DNA of 64,000 nt from positions 62,001-126,000 of the forward strand of contig NZ_ATXE01000003.1 in assembly GCF_000421525.1 (NCBI RefSeq). The letters run 5' to 3'. The notes below the pieces were generated by a model. The model made no database searches. It was given only the letters and a program-made list of their open reading frames with translations, and was not told where the DNA came from. This DNA is from Aestuariimicrobium kwangyangense DSM 21549. Lineage in GTDB: Bacteria; Actinomycetota; Actinomycetes; Propionibacteriales; Propionibacteriaceae. This document shows positions 27,292 to 37,134 of this stretch, piece after piece (within the stretch, counting starts at the first letter, position 1; every line of letters begins with the position of its first letter). A program made the position numbers and the translations under genes.

Positions 27292-29447
27292 TGAACAATG
27301 CAGCCCAGCCTTCGACGGAACCCTCCACGAGCGGGAACCCCACCCGCGTGGCCCACCTGCGTCGAGACGGGGTGTCAGTCGTCGTCGAGCTCGGGCGAGG
27401 ACTGCCCCGCATCCTGCACTGGGGTGCCGACCTGGGTGAGCTCACCGAGAGCGACCTGGCGGCGGTCGAGCTGCAGACCCGAGCCACCACGGGGGACTCC
27501 CGGGTGCATGCCCCGTACCCGGTGACGGTGTTGCCCGCCCTGGCGGAGGGCTGGGTCGAACGTCCGTCCCTGTCGGGGCACCGGACCGACCACACCGCGT
27601 GGGCGCCCCTGTTCACGGCCGCGGGCCACGAGCTCACCGACCACCAGGTCGTCGCCCGGGCAGACGACGAGGCGTCGGGGCTGGCCCTCGCAGTGCACCT
27701 CGCGCTCGAGGTCGGGGGAGTGCTGACACTGACCTGCACGCTCACCAACACCGGTGACACCGACTTCGAGCTGACCTCCCTCGAGCCGCACCTGCCGGTG
27801 CCCTCGCGGGCAACCGAACTCGTCGACTTCACCGGACGCTGGGCGCAGGAGCGCACCCGTCAGCGTCGCGAGTTCCTGGTGGGGCATTGGGTCCGGGAGT
27901 CCCGGGGTGGCAAGCCCGGTTTCGAGAGCCCGTGGGTCACGATGGCGACCACCCACGAGGCGGGTCACCGGTCGGGCGAGGTCTGGGGCATCCACCTGGG
28001 TTGGTCCGGTTCGCAGGTGACCGCCGCCACCCGCACCCCCTACGACACCCGGGCCCTGTCGGCCGGCGAGATGCTCCTCCCCGGCGAGGTGGTCCTCGCC
28101 CCCGGACGGAGCCACACGAGTCCCACCCTCTTCGCCGCCTGGGGCAGAGGCCTGGACGCGATGGCCGAGCGCTTCCACACCCTCGTCCGGTCATGGCCCA
28201 ACCAGCGGGCCGCCCGTCGTCCGGTCACGTGGAACTCATGGGAGGCGGTCTACTTCGACATCGACCCCGACACCCTGATGGCGGCCGCCCGGCGTGCCGC
28301 CGAGATCGGGGTCGAGCGGGTCGTGGTGGACGACGGCTGGTTCACCGGGCGCCGCGACGACACGTCTTCGCTCGGTGACTGGGTGGTCGACACCCAACGT
28401 TGGCCCCAGGGCATGAAGCCACTGGCCGACCTGGTGCACTCGCTGGGGATGGAGTTCGGGCTGTGGGTGGAGCCCGAGATGGTCAACCTCGACTCCGACC
28501 TGGCCCGCAGCCACCCCGAGTGGTTGTTCGACGCCGGCCACGGCGTGGGGCTTCCCAGTCGCCACCAGCACGTGCTCGACCTGACGCATCCGGAGGCCTG
28601 GCGGCACGTGCGTGACCAGATCTCGACGGTCATCGGCGAGGTGGGCATCGACGCGCTCAAGTGGGACCACAATCGCTACCTGCTCGATGCCGGCCACCAG
28701 CCCTCCGGTGCACCCGCGGTGCGGGCCCAGACCGTGGCGGCACTGTCGCTGATGCGTGACCTGATCGAGCGGCACCCCGGGCTGCAGATCGAGTCCTGCT
28801 CCTCGGGTGGGGGTCGGGCAGACCTGGGTGTGATGCAGATCGCCACGCGCATGTGGCCGAGCGACATCAACGACCCGCACGAACGCACCTCGATCCTGGC
28901 GGCCACCGAACTGCTGCTGCCGCCCGAGGTGACCGGCACCCACCTCGGTGCCTCCCCCGACCACATCACGGGTCGTTCCTTCTCCTTGGCCACCCGGGGG
29001 TTGCTCGCCCTCGGGGGTCACCTCGGGATCGAGGCTCCCCTCGAGCGCCTGCCCCAGGCTCAACTCGATGAGCTGGCCGCCTGGGTGGCCCTGCACCGAC
29101 GCCACCGCAACCTGCTGCACAGCGGCAGGGTGGTCCACGTCGACACCGATCCCGCGATCGCCGTGCGCGGCGTCGTGGCCGAGGATTCGTCGGAGGCGCT
29201 CTTCAGCCTCGTGGTGCTGAACCGGCCCGTGACGTGGCCCGCCGAGCGCTGGCGCCTCGAGGGCCTCGACCCCCACCGCCGCTACCGGGTCAGCGAGCTG
29301 TCTGCCACCGGTGCCGCTCGCAGCGAACCTGCCTGGCTGGCCGAATCGATCACGGCGTCGGGTGCAGCCCTGATCGAGATCGGGCTGGAGTGCCCACGGC
29401 TGAACCCCGACACCGGCGTCCTCGTGCACGTGGAGGAGGTCCGATGA
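27291..29447 (+). CDS. GH36 alpha-galactosidase
   Basis: A 718-aa retaining alpha-galactosidase of glycoside hydrolase family 36, which removes terminal alpha-1,6-galactose from melibiose, raffinose and similar sugars. The nucleophile Asp is in ALKWDHNRYL (about D459) and the acid/base Asp in MWPSDINDP (about D525); the CSSGGGRADLGVM motif lies between them. There is no signal peptide, so it acts on imported oligosaccharides. I chose the GTG at 27291 from the -10-like CACAGT 6 nt upstream and the family's usual N-terminus; an ATG at 27222 would add 23 residues. Its stop overlaps the next start (ATGA). Confidence 0.93.
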   Translation: MNNAAQPSTEPSTSGNPTRVAHLRRDGVSVVVELGRGLPRILHWGADLGELTESDLAAVELQTRATTGDSRVHAPYPVTVLPALAEGWVERPSLSGHRTDHTAWAPLFTAAGHELTDHQVVARADDEASGLALAVHLALEVGGVLTLTCTLTNTGDTDFELTSLEPHLPVPSRATELVDFTGRWAQERTRQRREFLVGHWVRESRGGKPGFESPWVTMATTHEAGHRSGEVWGIHLGWSGSQVTAATRTPYDTRALSAGEMLLPGEVVLAPGRSHTSPTLFAAWGRGLDAMAERFHTLVRSWPNQRAARRPVTWNSWEAVYFDIDPDTLMAAARRAAEIGVERVVVDDGWFTGRRDDTSSLGDWVVDTQRWPQGMKPLADLVHSLGMEFGLWVEPEMVNLDSDLARSHPEWLFDAGHGVGLPSRHQHVLDLTHPEAWRHVRDQISTVIGEVGIDALKWDHNRYLLDAGHQPSGAPAVRAQTVAALSLMRDLIERHPGLQIESCSSGGGRADLGVMQIATRMWPSDINDPHERTSILAATELLLPPEVTGTHLGASPDHITGRSFSLATRGLLALGGHLGIEAPLERLPQAQLDELAAWVALHRRHRNLLHSGRVVHVDTDPAIAVRGVVAEDSSEALFSLVVLNRPVTWPAERWRLEGLDPHRRYRVSELSATGAARSEPAWLAESITASGAALIEIGLECPRLNPDTGVLVHVEEVR

Positions 29448-32400
29448 CGACTCCCACGGACACCCCCGGCGAGGGCGACTTCGTCCCGCACGACGCTCCC
29501 GGTCTGCCGACCCGTCCGCAACGCTGGAGGGACGCCCCGGTGGCGGTCTGGGAGGAACCGCTGACGCTGCCCACCTACCATCCGGACAGTCCCTCGCCGC
29601 ATCCGGCCTTCCTCGGCAACCGGGTCTACCAGGGCTCCTCGGGTGCGGTACATCCCATGCCGCTGTACGAGTCGATCGAGCCCGTCGCCCGTCCACGGGA
29701 CTGGCGGGCAGTGCACCTCGAGAACGACTGGTTGCGCATCGTCGTGCTGCCGGAGCTGGGTGGCCGCATCCACATCGGCTACGACCGGGTGCGTGACCAC
29801 GACTTCTTCCATCGACAGGACGTGATCAAGCCTGCGCTGGTGGGGTTGGCCGGTCCCTGGATTGCCGGTGGCGTCGAGTTCAACTGGCCGCAGCACCATC
29901 GTCCGGCGACGTTCCTGCCCACGGACGTCGAGATCGAGCACGGGGACGACGGCTCCGTCACCGTCTGGTGCAGTGACCACGACCCCCTCACCCGCATGAA
30001 GGGTATGCACGGCATCAGGTTGGCCCCCGACCGGGCGGTGGTCGAGGTGCTGGCCCGCGTGCACAACCGCACCGACGTACCCCAGACCTTCCTGTGGTGG
30101 GCCAATGTCGCCGCCCGGGTCGACGAGAACTACCAGTCGTTCTTCCCCACCGACGTGCACTTCGTCGCCGACCACGCCAACCGCGCCACCACCGGCTTCC
30201 CGGCAGCGGATCGTCCCTACTACGGGGTCGACTACCCGGCCCGGGTCACCCCCCAACATCCCGACGCGGACCGGCTCGACTGGTACCGCAACATCCCCGT
30301 GCCCACCAGCTACATGGTGCTCGAGACCGACGACGAGTACTTCGGCGGCTACGACCACCGCCGGGGCGCGGGCTTCGTGCACTGGGCCTCGCGCGAGGTC
30401 TCGCCGGGCAAGAAGCAGTGGACCTGGGGCAACCACGAGTTCGGCCACGCCTGGGACCGGGCGCTCACCGACGACGGCGGCCACTACATCGAACTGATGG
30501 CCGGAGTGTTCACCAACAACCAACCCGACTTCAGCTACCTGCAACCGGGGGAGACCAAGACCTTCAGCCAACTCTGGTACCCCATCGGCGAGCTGGGTCC
30601 GGTGCAGCAGGCCAACCCCGATGCCGCCGCCAGCCTGGTGGTCGAGCCGCTGCCCCGCGGTGACGGCGATGACGACGACCCCGCGGGCGCAGAGCTGGAC
30701 GAGCGTCGGGTGACGGTCCGTGTGCAGTCGACCCGGGCCCTGGCCGACTGCTCCGTCGAGCTCCTCGTGGGCGGGGAAGGGGCGGAGGTCCGACAGGTGG
30801 AGCAGTGGTACCTGGGTGACCTCGACCCCGCCCACCCCGTCACCCGCACCGCCACGGTGCCCTCGGGTGCCGGCGTGCGCGCGATCGTCCGGCAGGGCTC
30901 CTCACCCCTGCTGACAGTGCTCCCCGTCGAGCAGCCGGACAGCTTCGAGGTACCTCCCCCCGCCGTGGAACCGGCGCCCCCCGAGCAGGTGGCGAGCAAT
31001 GACGAACTCTGGTTCATCGGCTCCCACCTGGAGCAGTACCGGCACGCCACCCGATCACCTGAGACCTGGTGGTCGGAGGCCCTGCGACGCGACCCGGGCG
31101 ACTTCCGCTGCAACGTCGGCATGGGCCTGCGACGCTTCCGGGCTGCCGACTTCGAGGCAGCCGAACGCCATCTGAATGCCGCGGTGGCGAGGTCCAACAC
31201 CCACAACTTGAACCCGCGTGACGCCGAGGGTCACTACCTGCTGGGCTTGACCCTGATGCGGCTGGGTCGACTCGATCAGGCGTGGACGATCCTCGCGCGC
31301 GCCGGCTGGGACGGTCACTGGTGGGTGCCCGCACAGCTGGCCATGGCGCGCATCGAGTTGCTGCGCCGTGACGACCAGACCGCGGTGGAACGTCTGTTGA
31401 CCCTGGTGCAGCGCTCGCCTGAACAACTGGAGGCACGCGACCTTGCCGTGGTCGGTCTGCGCCGGTTGGGTCTGGCGGACGAGGCGACCGACCTGCTCGA
31501 CGGGACCCTCGCGCTCGACCCCCTGGACGCGTGGGCGCGGGTCCTACGGGTGCTCCCTGCCGACACTGCTCCCACGCGTGAGGATCTCAACCGGGTCGGG
31601 CTCGACCCCGTGACCTGGCTCGACGTCGCCAAGGAATTCAAGCGCTGTGGGGCCTGGGACGAGGCCCTGGCGGTGCTGGCCGCCGGTGATCGGGCGGCCC
31701 CCGTTGAGGGCATGACAGGGGTGGCCCCGCTGTTGTCGCACCACCGTGCCCACGTGCTGGCCCTCCGATCGGGCGAGCACTCCTCACCGGCAGTGGCCGA
31801 GGCGCTCGCCGAAGCCGTGGCCAGCGACCCCAGGTGGGCGCTGCCCATCGATCATGACGACGTGGCTGCCCTGCGGTGGGCGGTCGACCTCGACCCGGGC
31901 GACTGGCTCGCCCACTCGATGCTCGGCAGCTGGAACATGCACTGGCGGCGGTTCGACCAGGCACAGCGGCACTGGTCGGCCAGTTGGACGACCCACCCCA
32001 CGGCGGTGGTGGGCCGGTGCCTGGGCCTGCTCGCCCACAACCACGACCACGACCCGGCACGGGCGTGGCAGTTCTACGAGCGAGCCCGCGCCCTCGCCCC
32101 CGATGATGCGCAACTCCTCTCCGAACTCGACCAGTTGGCGCAGTTGCGCTCTGAGCCGGTCGCGTCACGGTTGGCCCGGCTGGACCGGTACCCCGAACTG
32201 GTGGGGCGGCGTCACGACCTGGCGGCACGTCACGCCGGGCTGAAGGTGGTCATCGGACGAGCGGACGAGGCCCTCGCAGCCCTCGCCCGCCGGCAGTTCC
32301 AGCCCTGGGAGGGCGGTGAGGGCCAGGTGCTGGCCACGTGGGAGGCAGCCAGCCTCGCCGCCACCCTGCAGCACCCCCACCGAGCACTGGCGCTGGTCGA

Positions 32401-32914
32401 CTCGGCCCTTCGTCCGCCGGCATCGTTGGGGGAGGACCGGCACCTGCTGGCCAATCCCGCGCACCTGTGGCTCGCCCGGGGCGACGCCCTCGCCCGGCAG
32501 GGCGAGAGGCGGGAGGCCCAGCAGGCCCAGCAGGCCTGGCGCCGTGCGGCGGAGGCCGTCGGCGACTTCCGTGAGATGGCCACCACCCCGCACTCGGACC
32601 TGAGCTTCTTCCGGATCGTGGCGCTGCGCCGACTCGGGGAGGGCGAGCGAGCCGATGACCTGACCGCCGACCTGGCCGACTTCACCGACCACGTCGCCAG
32701 TGCCCCCGCCCGCATCGACCACTTCGCGACCTCGCTTCCCCAGCTGTTGTTGTTCGTGCGACCCCCGGAGGCCGACCGCGACGACCAGGTGGCGGTGTTG
32801 CGCGCCCAGCTTGAGCTCCTGGCCGGCGTCACCGACGGCCCGGCGCTGCAACACGCCAGCCACCGACTGCCGCACCACCTGCTGTTGTGGTGGAGCGCGC
32901 AGGTCTGCCGATGA
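29444..32914 (+). CDS. DUF5107 protein with C-terminal TPR region
   Basis: A 1156-aa cytosolic protein without signal peptide. Residues 1 to about 400 match the DUF5107 domain, which has a mutarotase-like beta-sandwich (AVHLENDWLRIVVLPELGGRIHIGYDRV, GVEFNWPQHHRPATFLPTDV, GFVHWASREVSPGKKQWTWGNHEFGHAWDRALTDDGG). A linker of Ig-like strands follows to about 520, and the rest is built of tetratricopeptide-type helical repeats. No reaction has been firmly assigned; binding or rearranging of an aldose or oligosaccharide is suggested by the fold and by its position between an alpha-galactosidase and a mutarotase-like gene. GGAGGAGG precedes the ATG at 29444; both ends overlap neighbours by 4 nt, so the three genes form one tightly coupled operon. 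Confidence 0.85.
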   Translation: MTTPTDTPGEGDFVPHDAPGLPTRPQRWRDAPVAVWEEPLTLPTYHPDSPSPHPAFLGNRVYQGSSGAVHPMPLYESIEPVARPRDWRAVHLENDWLRIVVLPELGGRIHIGYDRVRDHDFFHRQDVIKPALVGLAGPWIAGGVEFNWPQHHRPATFLPTDVEIEHGDDGSVTVWCSDHDPLTRMKGMHGIRLAPDRAVVEVLARVHNRTDVPQTFLWWANVAARVDENYQSFFPTDVHFVADHANRATTGFPAADRPYYGVDYPARVTPQHPDADRLDWYRNIPVPTSYMVLETDDEYFGGYDHRRGAGFVHWASREVSPGKKQWTWGNHEFGHAWDRALTDDGGHYIELMAGVFTNNQPDFSYLQPGETKTFSQLWYPIGELGPVQQANPDAAASLVVEPLPRGDGDDDDPAGAELDERRVTVRVQSTRALADCSVELLVGGEGAEVRQVEQWYLGDLDPAHPVTRTATVPSGAGVRAIVRQGSSPLLTVLPVEQPDSFEVPPPAVEPAPPEQVASNDELWFIGSHLEQYRHATRSPETWWSEALRRDPGDFRCNVGMGLRRFRAADFEAAERHLNAAVARSNTHNLNPRDAEGHYLLGLTLMRLGRLDQAWTILARAGWDGHWWVPAQLAMARIELLRRDDQTAVERLLTLVQRSPEQLEARDLAVVGLRRLGLADEATDLLDGTLALDPLDAWARVLRVLPADTAPTREDLNRVGLDPVTWLDVAKEFKRCGAWDEALAVLAAGDRAAPVEGMTGVAPLLSHHRAHVLALRSGEHSSPAVAEALAEAVASDPRWALPIDHDDVAALRWAVDLDPGDWLAHSMLGSWNMHWRRFDQAQRHWSASWTTHPTAVVGRCLGLLAHNHDHDPARAWQFYERARALAPDDAQLLSELDQLAQLRSEPVASRLARLDRYPELVGRRHDLAARHAGLKVVIGRADEALAALARRQFQPWEGGEGQVLATWEAASLAATLQHPHRALALVDSALRPPASLGEDRHLLANPAHLWLARGDALARQGERREAQQAQQAWRRAAEAVGDFREMATTPHSDLSFFRIVALRRLGEGERADDLTADLADFTDHVASAPARIDHFATSLPQLLLFVRPPEADRDDQVAVLRAQLELLAGVTDGPALQHASHRLPHHLLLWWSAQVCR

Positions 32915-33774
32915 CCCCCGACCTGCGACTGGCCGGGGCCGGGGGAGAGGTGAGGGTCCGGCCCGAGCGGGGGGCGAAGCTGACCTCACTGCGATCTCCC
33001 GACGGGCTCGAGTGGCTGTCGACCGGGCGCGAGAGCTGGTCCGGCCCGGGCTTCACGGAGTCCGAGATGGGCGGCTGGGACGAGTGCGCGCCGACCATCT
33101 CGGCGGCACGGCTGCAGGACGGCCGGGCGCTCGGGGACCACGGCGACGTCTGGGACGAACCCTGGCGCGTCGTCCGCCACGACGGGGTGGAGCTCACCTG
33201 TGAGGTCGACGTGCCCCGGCTCGGGTTCAGCCTGCGCCGCCGCATCACGCCCACCGGGGCAGGCTTCCGACTCGACTACCGGGCGCGCAGCCTGCCCGCC
33301 GCACCTCCGCTTCCCTTCCTGTGGGCGGCCCACCCCCAGTTCATCGCGCCCGAGCGACTGCTGGTACACCACCTGCGTGAGGTGCTGCCGACCCACCCGG
33401 TCGTCGCGGACGCACCGGTCCCGTGGGACGGTCCTCCGCCGATGGTGGCGACGGGTGGTGCCGCTCCCGAAGTGCCCCGGGCGCACAAGGTGTGGGCGCA
33501 CAAGGTTTGGGCGCACAGGCCGCGCCTGCCGGCCGAGGTGGTGCTGGGGCGCGAAGGCTGGGACCTCGTCCTCGGCTGGGGAGGTGCACCGCTGCGCTCG
33601 GTCGCCCTCTGGTTCGACCCGGCCGAGTACGCCGAGACCCCCGTGGTGGCGGTCGAACCCGCGACCGGGACGGGAGACGACGTGAGCCGTCTCGTCCCCG
33701 GTGACGAGGTGGCAGTGCTCAGCCATGAGCACCCGCTCGAGTGGTGGGTGGAGCTGTCCTTCAGGCGTACCTGA
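32911..33774 (+). CDS. Aldose 1-epimerase (mutarotase)-like protein
   Basis: A 287-aa protein of the galactose mutarotase superfamily: LAGAGGEVRVRPERGAKLTSLRSPDGLEWL is the N-terminal strand pattern, and PLPFLWAAHPQFIAPE holds the histidine region expected for the active site, followed by VVAVEPATG near the C-terminal acidic residue. Interconversion of sugar anomers would support the alpha-galactosidase next to it; the exact substrate is unknown. At 33481-33519 a 15-bp sequence is repeated 2.6 times and gives AHKVWAHKVWAH, a small expansion inside the protein. The ATG overlaps the preceding stop. Confidence 0.8.
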   Translation: MTPDLRLAGAGGEVRVRPERGAKLTSLRSPDGLEWLSTGRESWSGPGFTESEMGGWDECAPTISAARLQDGRALGDHGDVWDEPWRVVRHDGVELTCEVDVPRLGFSLRRRITPTGAGFRLDYRARSLPAAPPLPFLWAAHPQFIAPERLLVHHLREVLPTHPVVADAPVPWDGPPPMVATGGAAPEVPRAHKVWAHKVWAHRPRLPAEVVLGREGWDLVLGWGGAPLRSVALWFDPAEYAETPVVAVEPATGTGDDVSRLVPGDEVAVLSHEHPLEWWVELSFRRT

Positions 33775-33847
33775 ACAGTCCGGACGAGGCTCCCGATCCG
33801 CACCTCGGAGGGTGCTGGGGAGGCTCCCGGGGAGGCCACTGGCGCGA

Positions 33848-33877
33848 TTAGGCCGCAGCTCACCGCTGGGATACTCT
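33848..33877 (+). promoter_or_regulatory. Probable spc operon promoter
   Basis: TTAGGC (33848-33853) and TACTCT (33872-33877) are 18 nt apart, 175-200 nt before rplN. The -10 fits TANNNT. It would restart transcription of the rplN block after the inserted genes. Confidence 0.5.
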
Positions 33878-33934
33878 TGACCAGTTGTGTCCAGGTCTGT
33901 GCCCTCGGCTTCATCGTCGGTGGGGACCTTTCCT

Positions 33935-33993
33935 GGAGTTTGGCAACTCCCGCACGTTCGCGAGCGGGGCGCCTCCTGGCAAAATCCAGGGGG
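33935..33993 (+). promoter_or_regulatory. Structured rplN leader
   Basis: Three stem-loops can form: GGAGTT/AACTCC with loop TGGC (33935-33950), CCCGC/GCGGG (33949-33968), and an 8-bp stem around CCTGG/CCAGG (33972-33993). The first two share two bases and exclude each other, as in switching leaders. A regulatory role is inference. Confidence 0.4.
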
Positions 33994-34050
33994 TCAACCA
34001 CGAGCTCGGACAGGCCCCGCCAGAGGAACCGGTCGAGCAGAGGAGAATCA

Positions 34051-34419
34051 ATGATCCAGCAGGAGTCGCGGCTGAAGGTCGCCGACAACACTGGTGCCAA
34101 GGAACTCTTGTGCATCCGTGTTCTCGGTGGGTCGAAGCGCCGTTACGCCGGCCTGGGGGACACCATCGTGTGCAGCGTCAAGGACGCCATCCCCGGCGGC
34201 AATGTCAAGAAGGGCGATGTGGTCAAGGCCGTCATCGTCCGCACCGTCAAGGAGTCGCGTCGTGTCGACGGCTCCTACATCAAGTTCGACGAGAACGCCG
34301 CGGTGATCCTGAAGAACGACGGGGAGCCCCGTGGCACCCGCATCTTCGGCCCCGTCGCCCGCGAACTGCGCGAGAAGAAGTTCATGCGCATCGTCTCGCT
34401 CGCCCCGGAGGTGATCTGA
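34051..34419 (+). CDS. rplN: 50S ribosomal protein L14
   Basis: L14 binds at the subunit interface of the 50S particle. The 122-aa product begins [27 protein letters not shown] and has the core [26 protein letters not shown] lies upstream of the ATG at 34051. It is the first gene of the spc block, and rplX follows without a gap. Confidence 0.98.
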   Translation: MIQQESRLKVADNTGAKELLCIRVLGGSKRRYAGLGDTIVCSVKDAIPGGNVKKGDVVKAVIVRTVKESRRVDGSYIKFDENAAVILKNDGEPRGTRIFGPVARELREKKFMRIVSLAPEVI

Positions 34420-34830
34420 ATGAAGGGTCTCCACGTCAAGAAGGGTGACCGCGTCAAGGTGATCGCCGGCAAGGACCGCGGCACCATCGGCGAGATCATC
34501 GCCGTTGACATCGAGCGTCAGCGCGTCACCGTGCAGGGCGTCAACATCGTCAAGCGCCACCTGCGCGACCAGGCCAACTCGTCCGGTGCCCAGGTCAAGG
34601 GCGGCATCGTCGCGTCCGAGGCTCCCATCCACGTGTCGAACGTGCAGCTGGTCGTCGGCTCCGGTGCCGATGCGCAGGTCTCCCGGGTGGGCTACCGCCG
34701 CGAAGAGGTCACCAAGCGTCGCGCCGACGGCAGCGAGTACACCGCCTTCCGCTCCGTGCGCTACCTCAAGAAGGAAGAGCAGGCGAAGGCCGACAAGCCC
34801 GCCAAGGCCAAGAAGGAGGCCGACAAGTGA
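34420..34830 (+). CDS. rplX: 50S ribosomal protein L24
   Basis: L24 starts 50S assembly through its KOW motif ([25 protein letters not shown]). The 136-aa product is longer than the ~105 of many bacteria owing to a Lys/Ala-rich C-terminal tail (about residues 112-136). It starts directly after the rplN stop and overlaps rplE by 4 nt. Confidence 0.97.
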   Translation: MKGLHVKKGDRVKVIAGKDRGTIGEIIAVDIERQRVTVQGVNIVKRHLRDQANSSGAQVKGGIVASEAPIHVSNVQLVVGSGADAQVSRVGYRREEVTKRRADGSEYTAFRSVRYLKKEEQAKADKPAKAKKEADK

Positions 34831-35462
34831 CCACCACCGAAGCCCCCCAGGTCAAGGCTGTGCCCCGCCTGAAGCAGAAGTACCGCGAGACCATCGCGCC
34901 CGCCCTGCACCAGGAGTTCGAGTACGCCAACGTCATGCAGATCCCCGGTCTGACCAAGATCGTGGTCAACATGGGTGTCGGCGAGGCCGCTCGCGACTCG
35001 AAGATCATGGACGGCGCCATCCGCGACCTGACGGCCATCACCGGTCAGAAGCCGCAGGTGACCAAGGCCCGCAAGTCGATCGCCCAGTTCAAGCTCCGTG
35101 AGGGACAGCCGATCGGCTGCCACGTCACGCTGCGTGGGGATCGCATGTGGGAGTTCGCCGATCGTCTGCTGAGCCTCGCGCTGCCCCGTATCCGTGACTT
35201 CCGCGGTCTGAACTCGAACCAGTTCGACGGTCAGGGCAACTTCACCTTCGGTCTCAACGAGCAGGTCATGTTCCTCGAGATCGACCAGGACAAGATCGAC
35301 CGCACCCGCGGTATGGACATCACCTTCGTGACCACCGCGAAGACCGATGCCGAAGGTCGCTCGCTGCTCAAGCACCTCGGCTTCCCCTTCAAGGAAGTTG
35401 ACGATCCCAAGAAGACCGGCCCCAAGCGCGGCAAGGCCTTCTACTCCAAGAAGAAGAAGTGA
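34827..35462 (+). CDS. rplE: 50S ribosomal protein L5
   Basis: L5 forms the 5S rRNA complex in the central protuberance. The 211-aa product has [25 protein letters not shown] and [21 protein letters not shown]. It uses a GTG start in a GTGA overlap with rplX; a ~25-residue N-terminal extension precedes the conserved core. Confidence 0.98.
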   Translation: MTTTEAPQVKAVPRLKQKYRETIAPALHQEFEYANVMQIPGLTKIVVNMGVGEAARDSKIMDGAIRDLTAITGQKPQVTKARKSIAQFKLREGQPIGCHVTLRGDRMWEFADRLLSLALPRIRDFRGLNSNQFDGQGNFTFGLNEQVMFLEIDQDKIDRTRGMDITFVTTAKTDAEGRSLLKHLGFPFKEVDDPKKTGPKRGKAFYSKKKK

Positions 35463-35476
35463 GCTGAGGTACTGAG

Positions 35477-35662
35477 ATGGCAAAGACCGCTCTGAAGGTC
35501 AAGCAGTCGCGCAAGCCCAAGTTCGCCGTTCGTGCGTACACCCGCTGCAACAAGTGTGGACGGCCCAAGGCCGTCTTCCGCAAGTTCGGCCTGTGCCGCG
35601 TCTGCGTGCGCGAACTCGCCCACCGTGGCGAACTGCCCGGCGTGACCAAGTCCTCCTGGTGA
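35477..35662 (+). CDS. rpsZ: 30S ribosomal protein S14 type Z
   Basis: The 61-aa zinc-binding form of S14: [40 protein letters not shown] has two CxxC pairs that hold one zinc ion. A zinc-free longer paralogue, if present for zinc starvation, is not in this window. Start ATG at 35477, 14 nt after rplE. Confidence 0.97.
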   Translation: MAKTALKVKQSRKPKFAVRAYTRCNKCGRPKAVFRKFGLCRVCVRELAHRGELPGVTKSSW

Positions 35663-35750
35663 GAGACCTCGAACCTTCCACATCTGAGCGCCACAGGTCG
35701 TCGTCCGTCGAGGACGAACGAAACCGGGGCGAGAAAGAGGCTGAACAGCC

Positions 35751-36158
35751 ATGACCATGACTGATCCCATCGCAGACATGCTGACTCGTCTGCGTAACGC
35801 CAATCAGGCGTACCACGACAAGACCAGCATGCCCAGCTCGAAGATCAAGGTCGGCATTGCCGAGATCCTGAAGTCCGAGGGCTACATCGCGGACTTCGAG
35901 ATCAAGGATCCGACCGAGGGCGAGGTCGGCAAGACGCTGACCCTGACCCTCAAGTACGGCGACTCCCGCGAGCGTTCCATCGCTGGCGTGCGTCGCATCA
36001 GCAAGCCCGGTCTGCGCGTCTACGCGAAGTCGACCAACCTCCCCAAGGTCCTCGGTGGCCTGGGCGTGGCGATCATCTCGACCTCGCAGGGACTGCTGAC
36101 CGACCGACAGGCACACGAAAAAGCCGTGGGCGGCGAAGTTCTCGCCTTCGTGTGGTGA
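35751..36158 (+). CDS. rpsH: 30S ribosomal protein S8
   Basis: S8 is a central 16S rRNA-binding protein and, in E. coli, the repressor of the spc operon. The 135-aa product has [16 protein letters not shown] and the C-terminal [26 protein letters not shown]. The gap from rpsZ is 88 nt, larger than others in the block. Two starts are close, ATG at 35751 and at 35757; AGAGG at 35736-35740 suits the first better. Confidence 0.97.
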   Translation: MTMTDPIADMLTRLRNANQAYHDKTSMPSSKIKVGIAEILKSEGYIADFEIKDPTEGEVGKTLTLTLKYGDSRERSIAGVRRISKPGLRVYAKSTNLPKVLGGLGVAIISTSQGLLTDRQAHEKAVGGEVLAFVW

Positions 36159-36187
36159 CCGAACGAGACTGAGGAGGAGAAGAACAA

Positions 36188-36730
36188 ATGTCACGAATTG
36201 GCAGGCTCCCGATCACCGTCCCGTCCGGTGTCGAGGTGAGCATTGATGGCCAGACCGTCGCGGTGAAGGGTCCCAAGGGCACCCTGAACCACGTCGTCGC
36301 GGCTCCGATCACGATCGGAAAGAATGACGAGGGCCAGATCGAGGTCTCCCGTCCCAACGATGAGCGGCTCTCGAAGTCGCTGCATGGCCTGACCCGAACC
36401 CTGGTGAGCAACATGGTCACCGGTGTCACCGAGGGCTATGAGAAGAAGCTCGAGATCGTCGGTGTTGGTTACCGCGTGATCTCCAAGGGCCCCAAGCAGC
36501 TCGAGTTCGCGCTCGGGTTCTCGCACCCCGTGATCGTCGACGCCCCCGAGGGTGTCACGTTCGCCGTCGAGAACAACACCAAGTTCTCGGTGCAGGGCAT
36601 CGACAAGCAGGTCGTCGGCGAGGTTGCGGCCAACATCCGCAAGATCCGCAAGCCCGAGCCCTACAAGGGCAAGGGCGTGCGCTACGCCGGCGAGCACGTG
36701 CGCCGCAAGGTCGGAAAGGCTGGTAAGTGA
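36188..36730 (+). CDS. rplF: 50S ribosomal protein L6
   Basis: L6 sits near the factor-binding centre by the sarcin-ricin loop. The 180-aa product begins [21 protein letters not shown] and ends with [24 protein letters not shown] strong GAGGAGGAG site precedes the ATG. Confidence 0.98.
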   Translation: MSRIGRLPITVPSGVEVSIDGQTVAVKGPKGTLNHVVAAPITIGKNDEGQIEVSRPNDERLSKSLHGLTRTLVSNMVTGVTEGYEKKLEIVGVGYRVISKGPKQLEFALGFSHPVIVDAPEGVTFAVENNTKFSVQGIDKQVVGEVAANIRKIRKPEPYKGKGVRYAGEHVRRKVGKAGK

Positions 36731-37116
36731 TCATGGCTCTCTCGTTTGGTCCCCGCAGGGGAATGGCGAGCCGCGTTGCATCGCGTCTGCGTCGGCAGGC
36801 TCGGGGACGCAAGAAGATCTACGGCTCGCACGAGCGTCCCCGCCTGGTCGTGACCCGCTCCGCCCGCCACATCGGCGTGCAGGTGGTCGACGACGTCGAC
36901 GGTCGCACCCTGGCCAGCGCCTCCACCATGGAGGCCGGCCTGCGCACGTTCGAGGGCGACAAGTCGGCGAAGGCCGCCAAGGTGGGCCAGCTGATCGCTG
37001 AGCGCGCCAAGGCAGCCGGTGTCGAGTACGTGGTCATGGACCGCGCTGGCAACAAGTACCACGGTCGGATCGCCGCGCTCGCTGATGCAGCGCGCGAGGC
37101 CGGTCTGGGCCTCTGA
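36727..37116 (+). CDS. rplR: 50S ribosomal protein L18
   Basis: L18 binds 5S rRNA with L5. The 129-aa product has [31 protein letters not shown] and [24 protein letters not shown] use the GTG at 36727, which overlaps the rplF stop and has GGAAAGG seven nt upstream; an ATG two codons later (36733) is the alternative. Confidence 0.97.
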   Translation: MIMALSFGPRRGMASRVASRLRRQARGRKKIYGSHERPRLVVTRSARHIGVQVVDDVDGRTLASASTMEAGLRTFEGDKSAKAAKVGQLIAERAKAAGVEYVVMDRAGNKYHGRIAALADAAREAGLGL

Positions 37117-37134
37117 CGGACGAAAGGAACAGCG

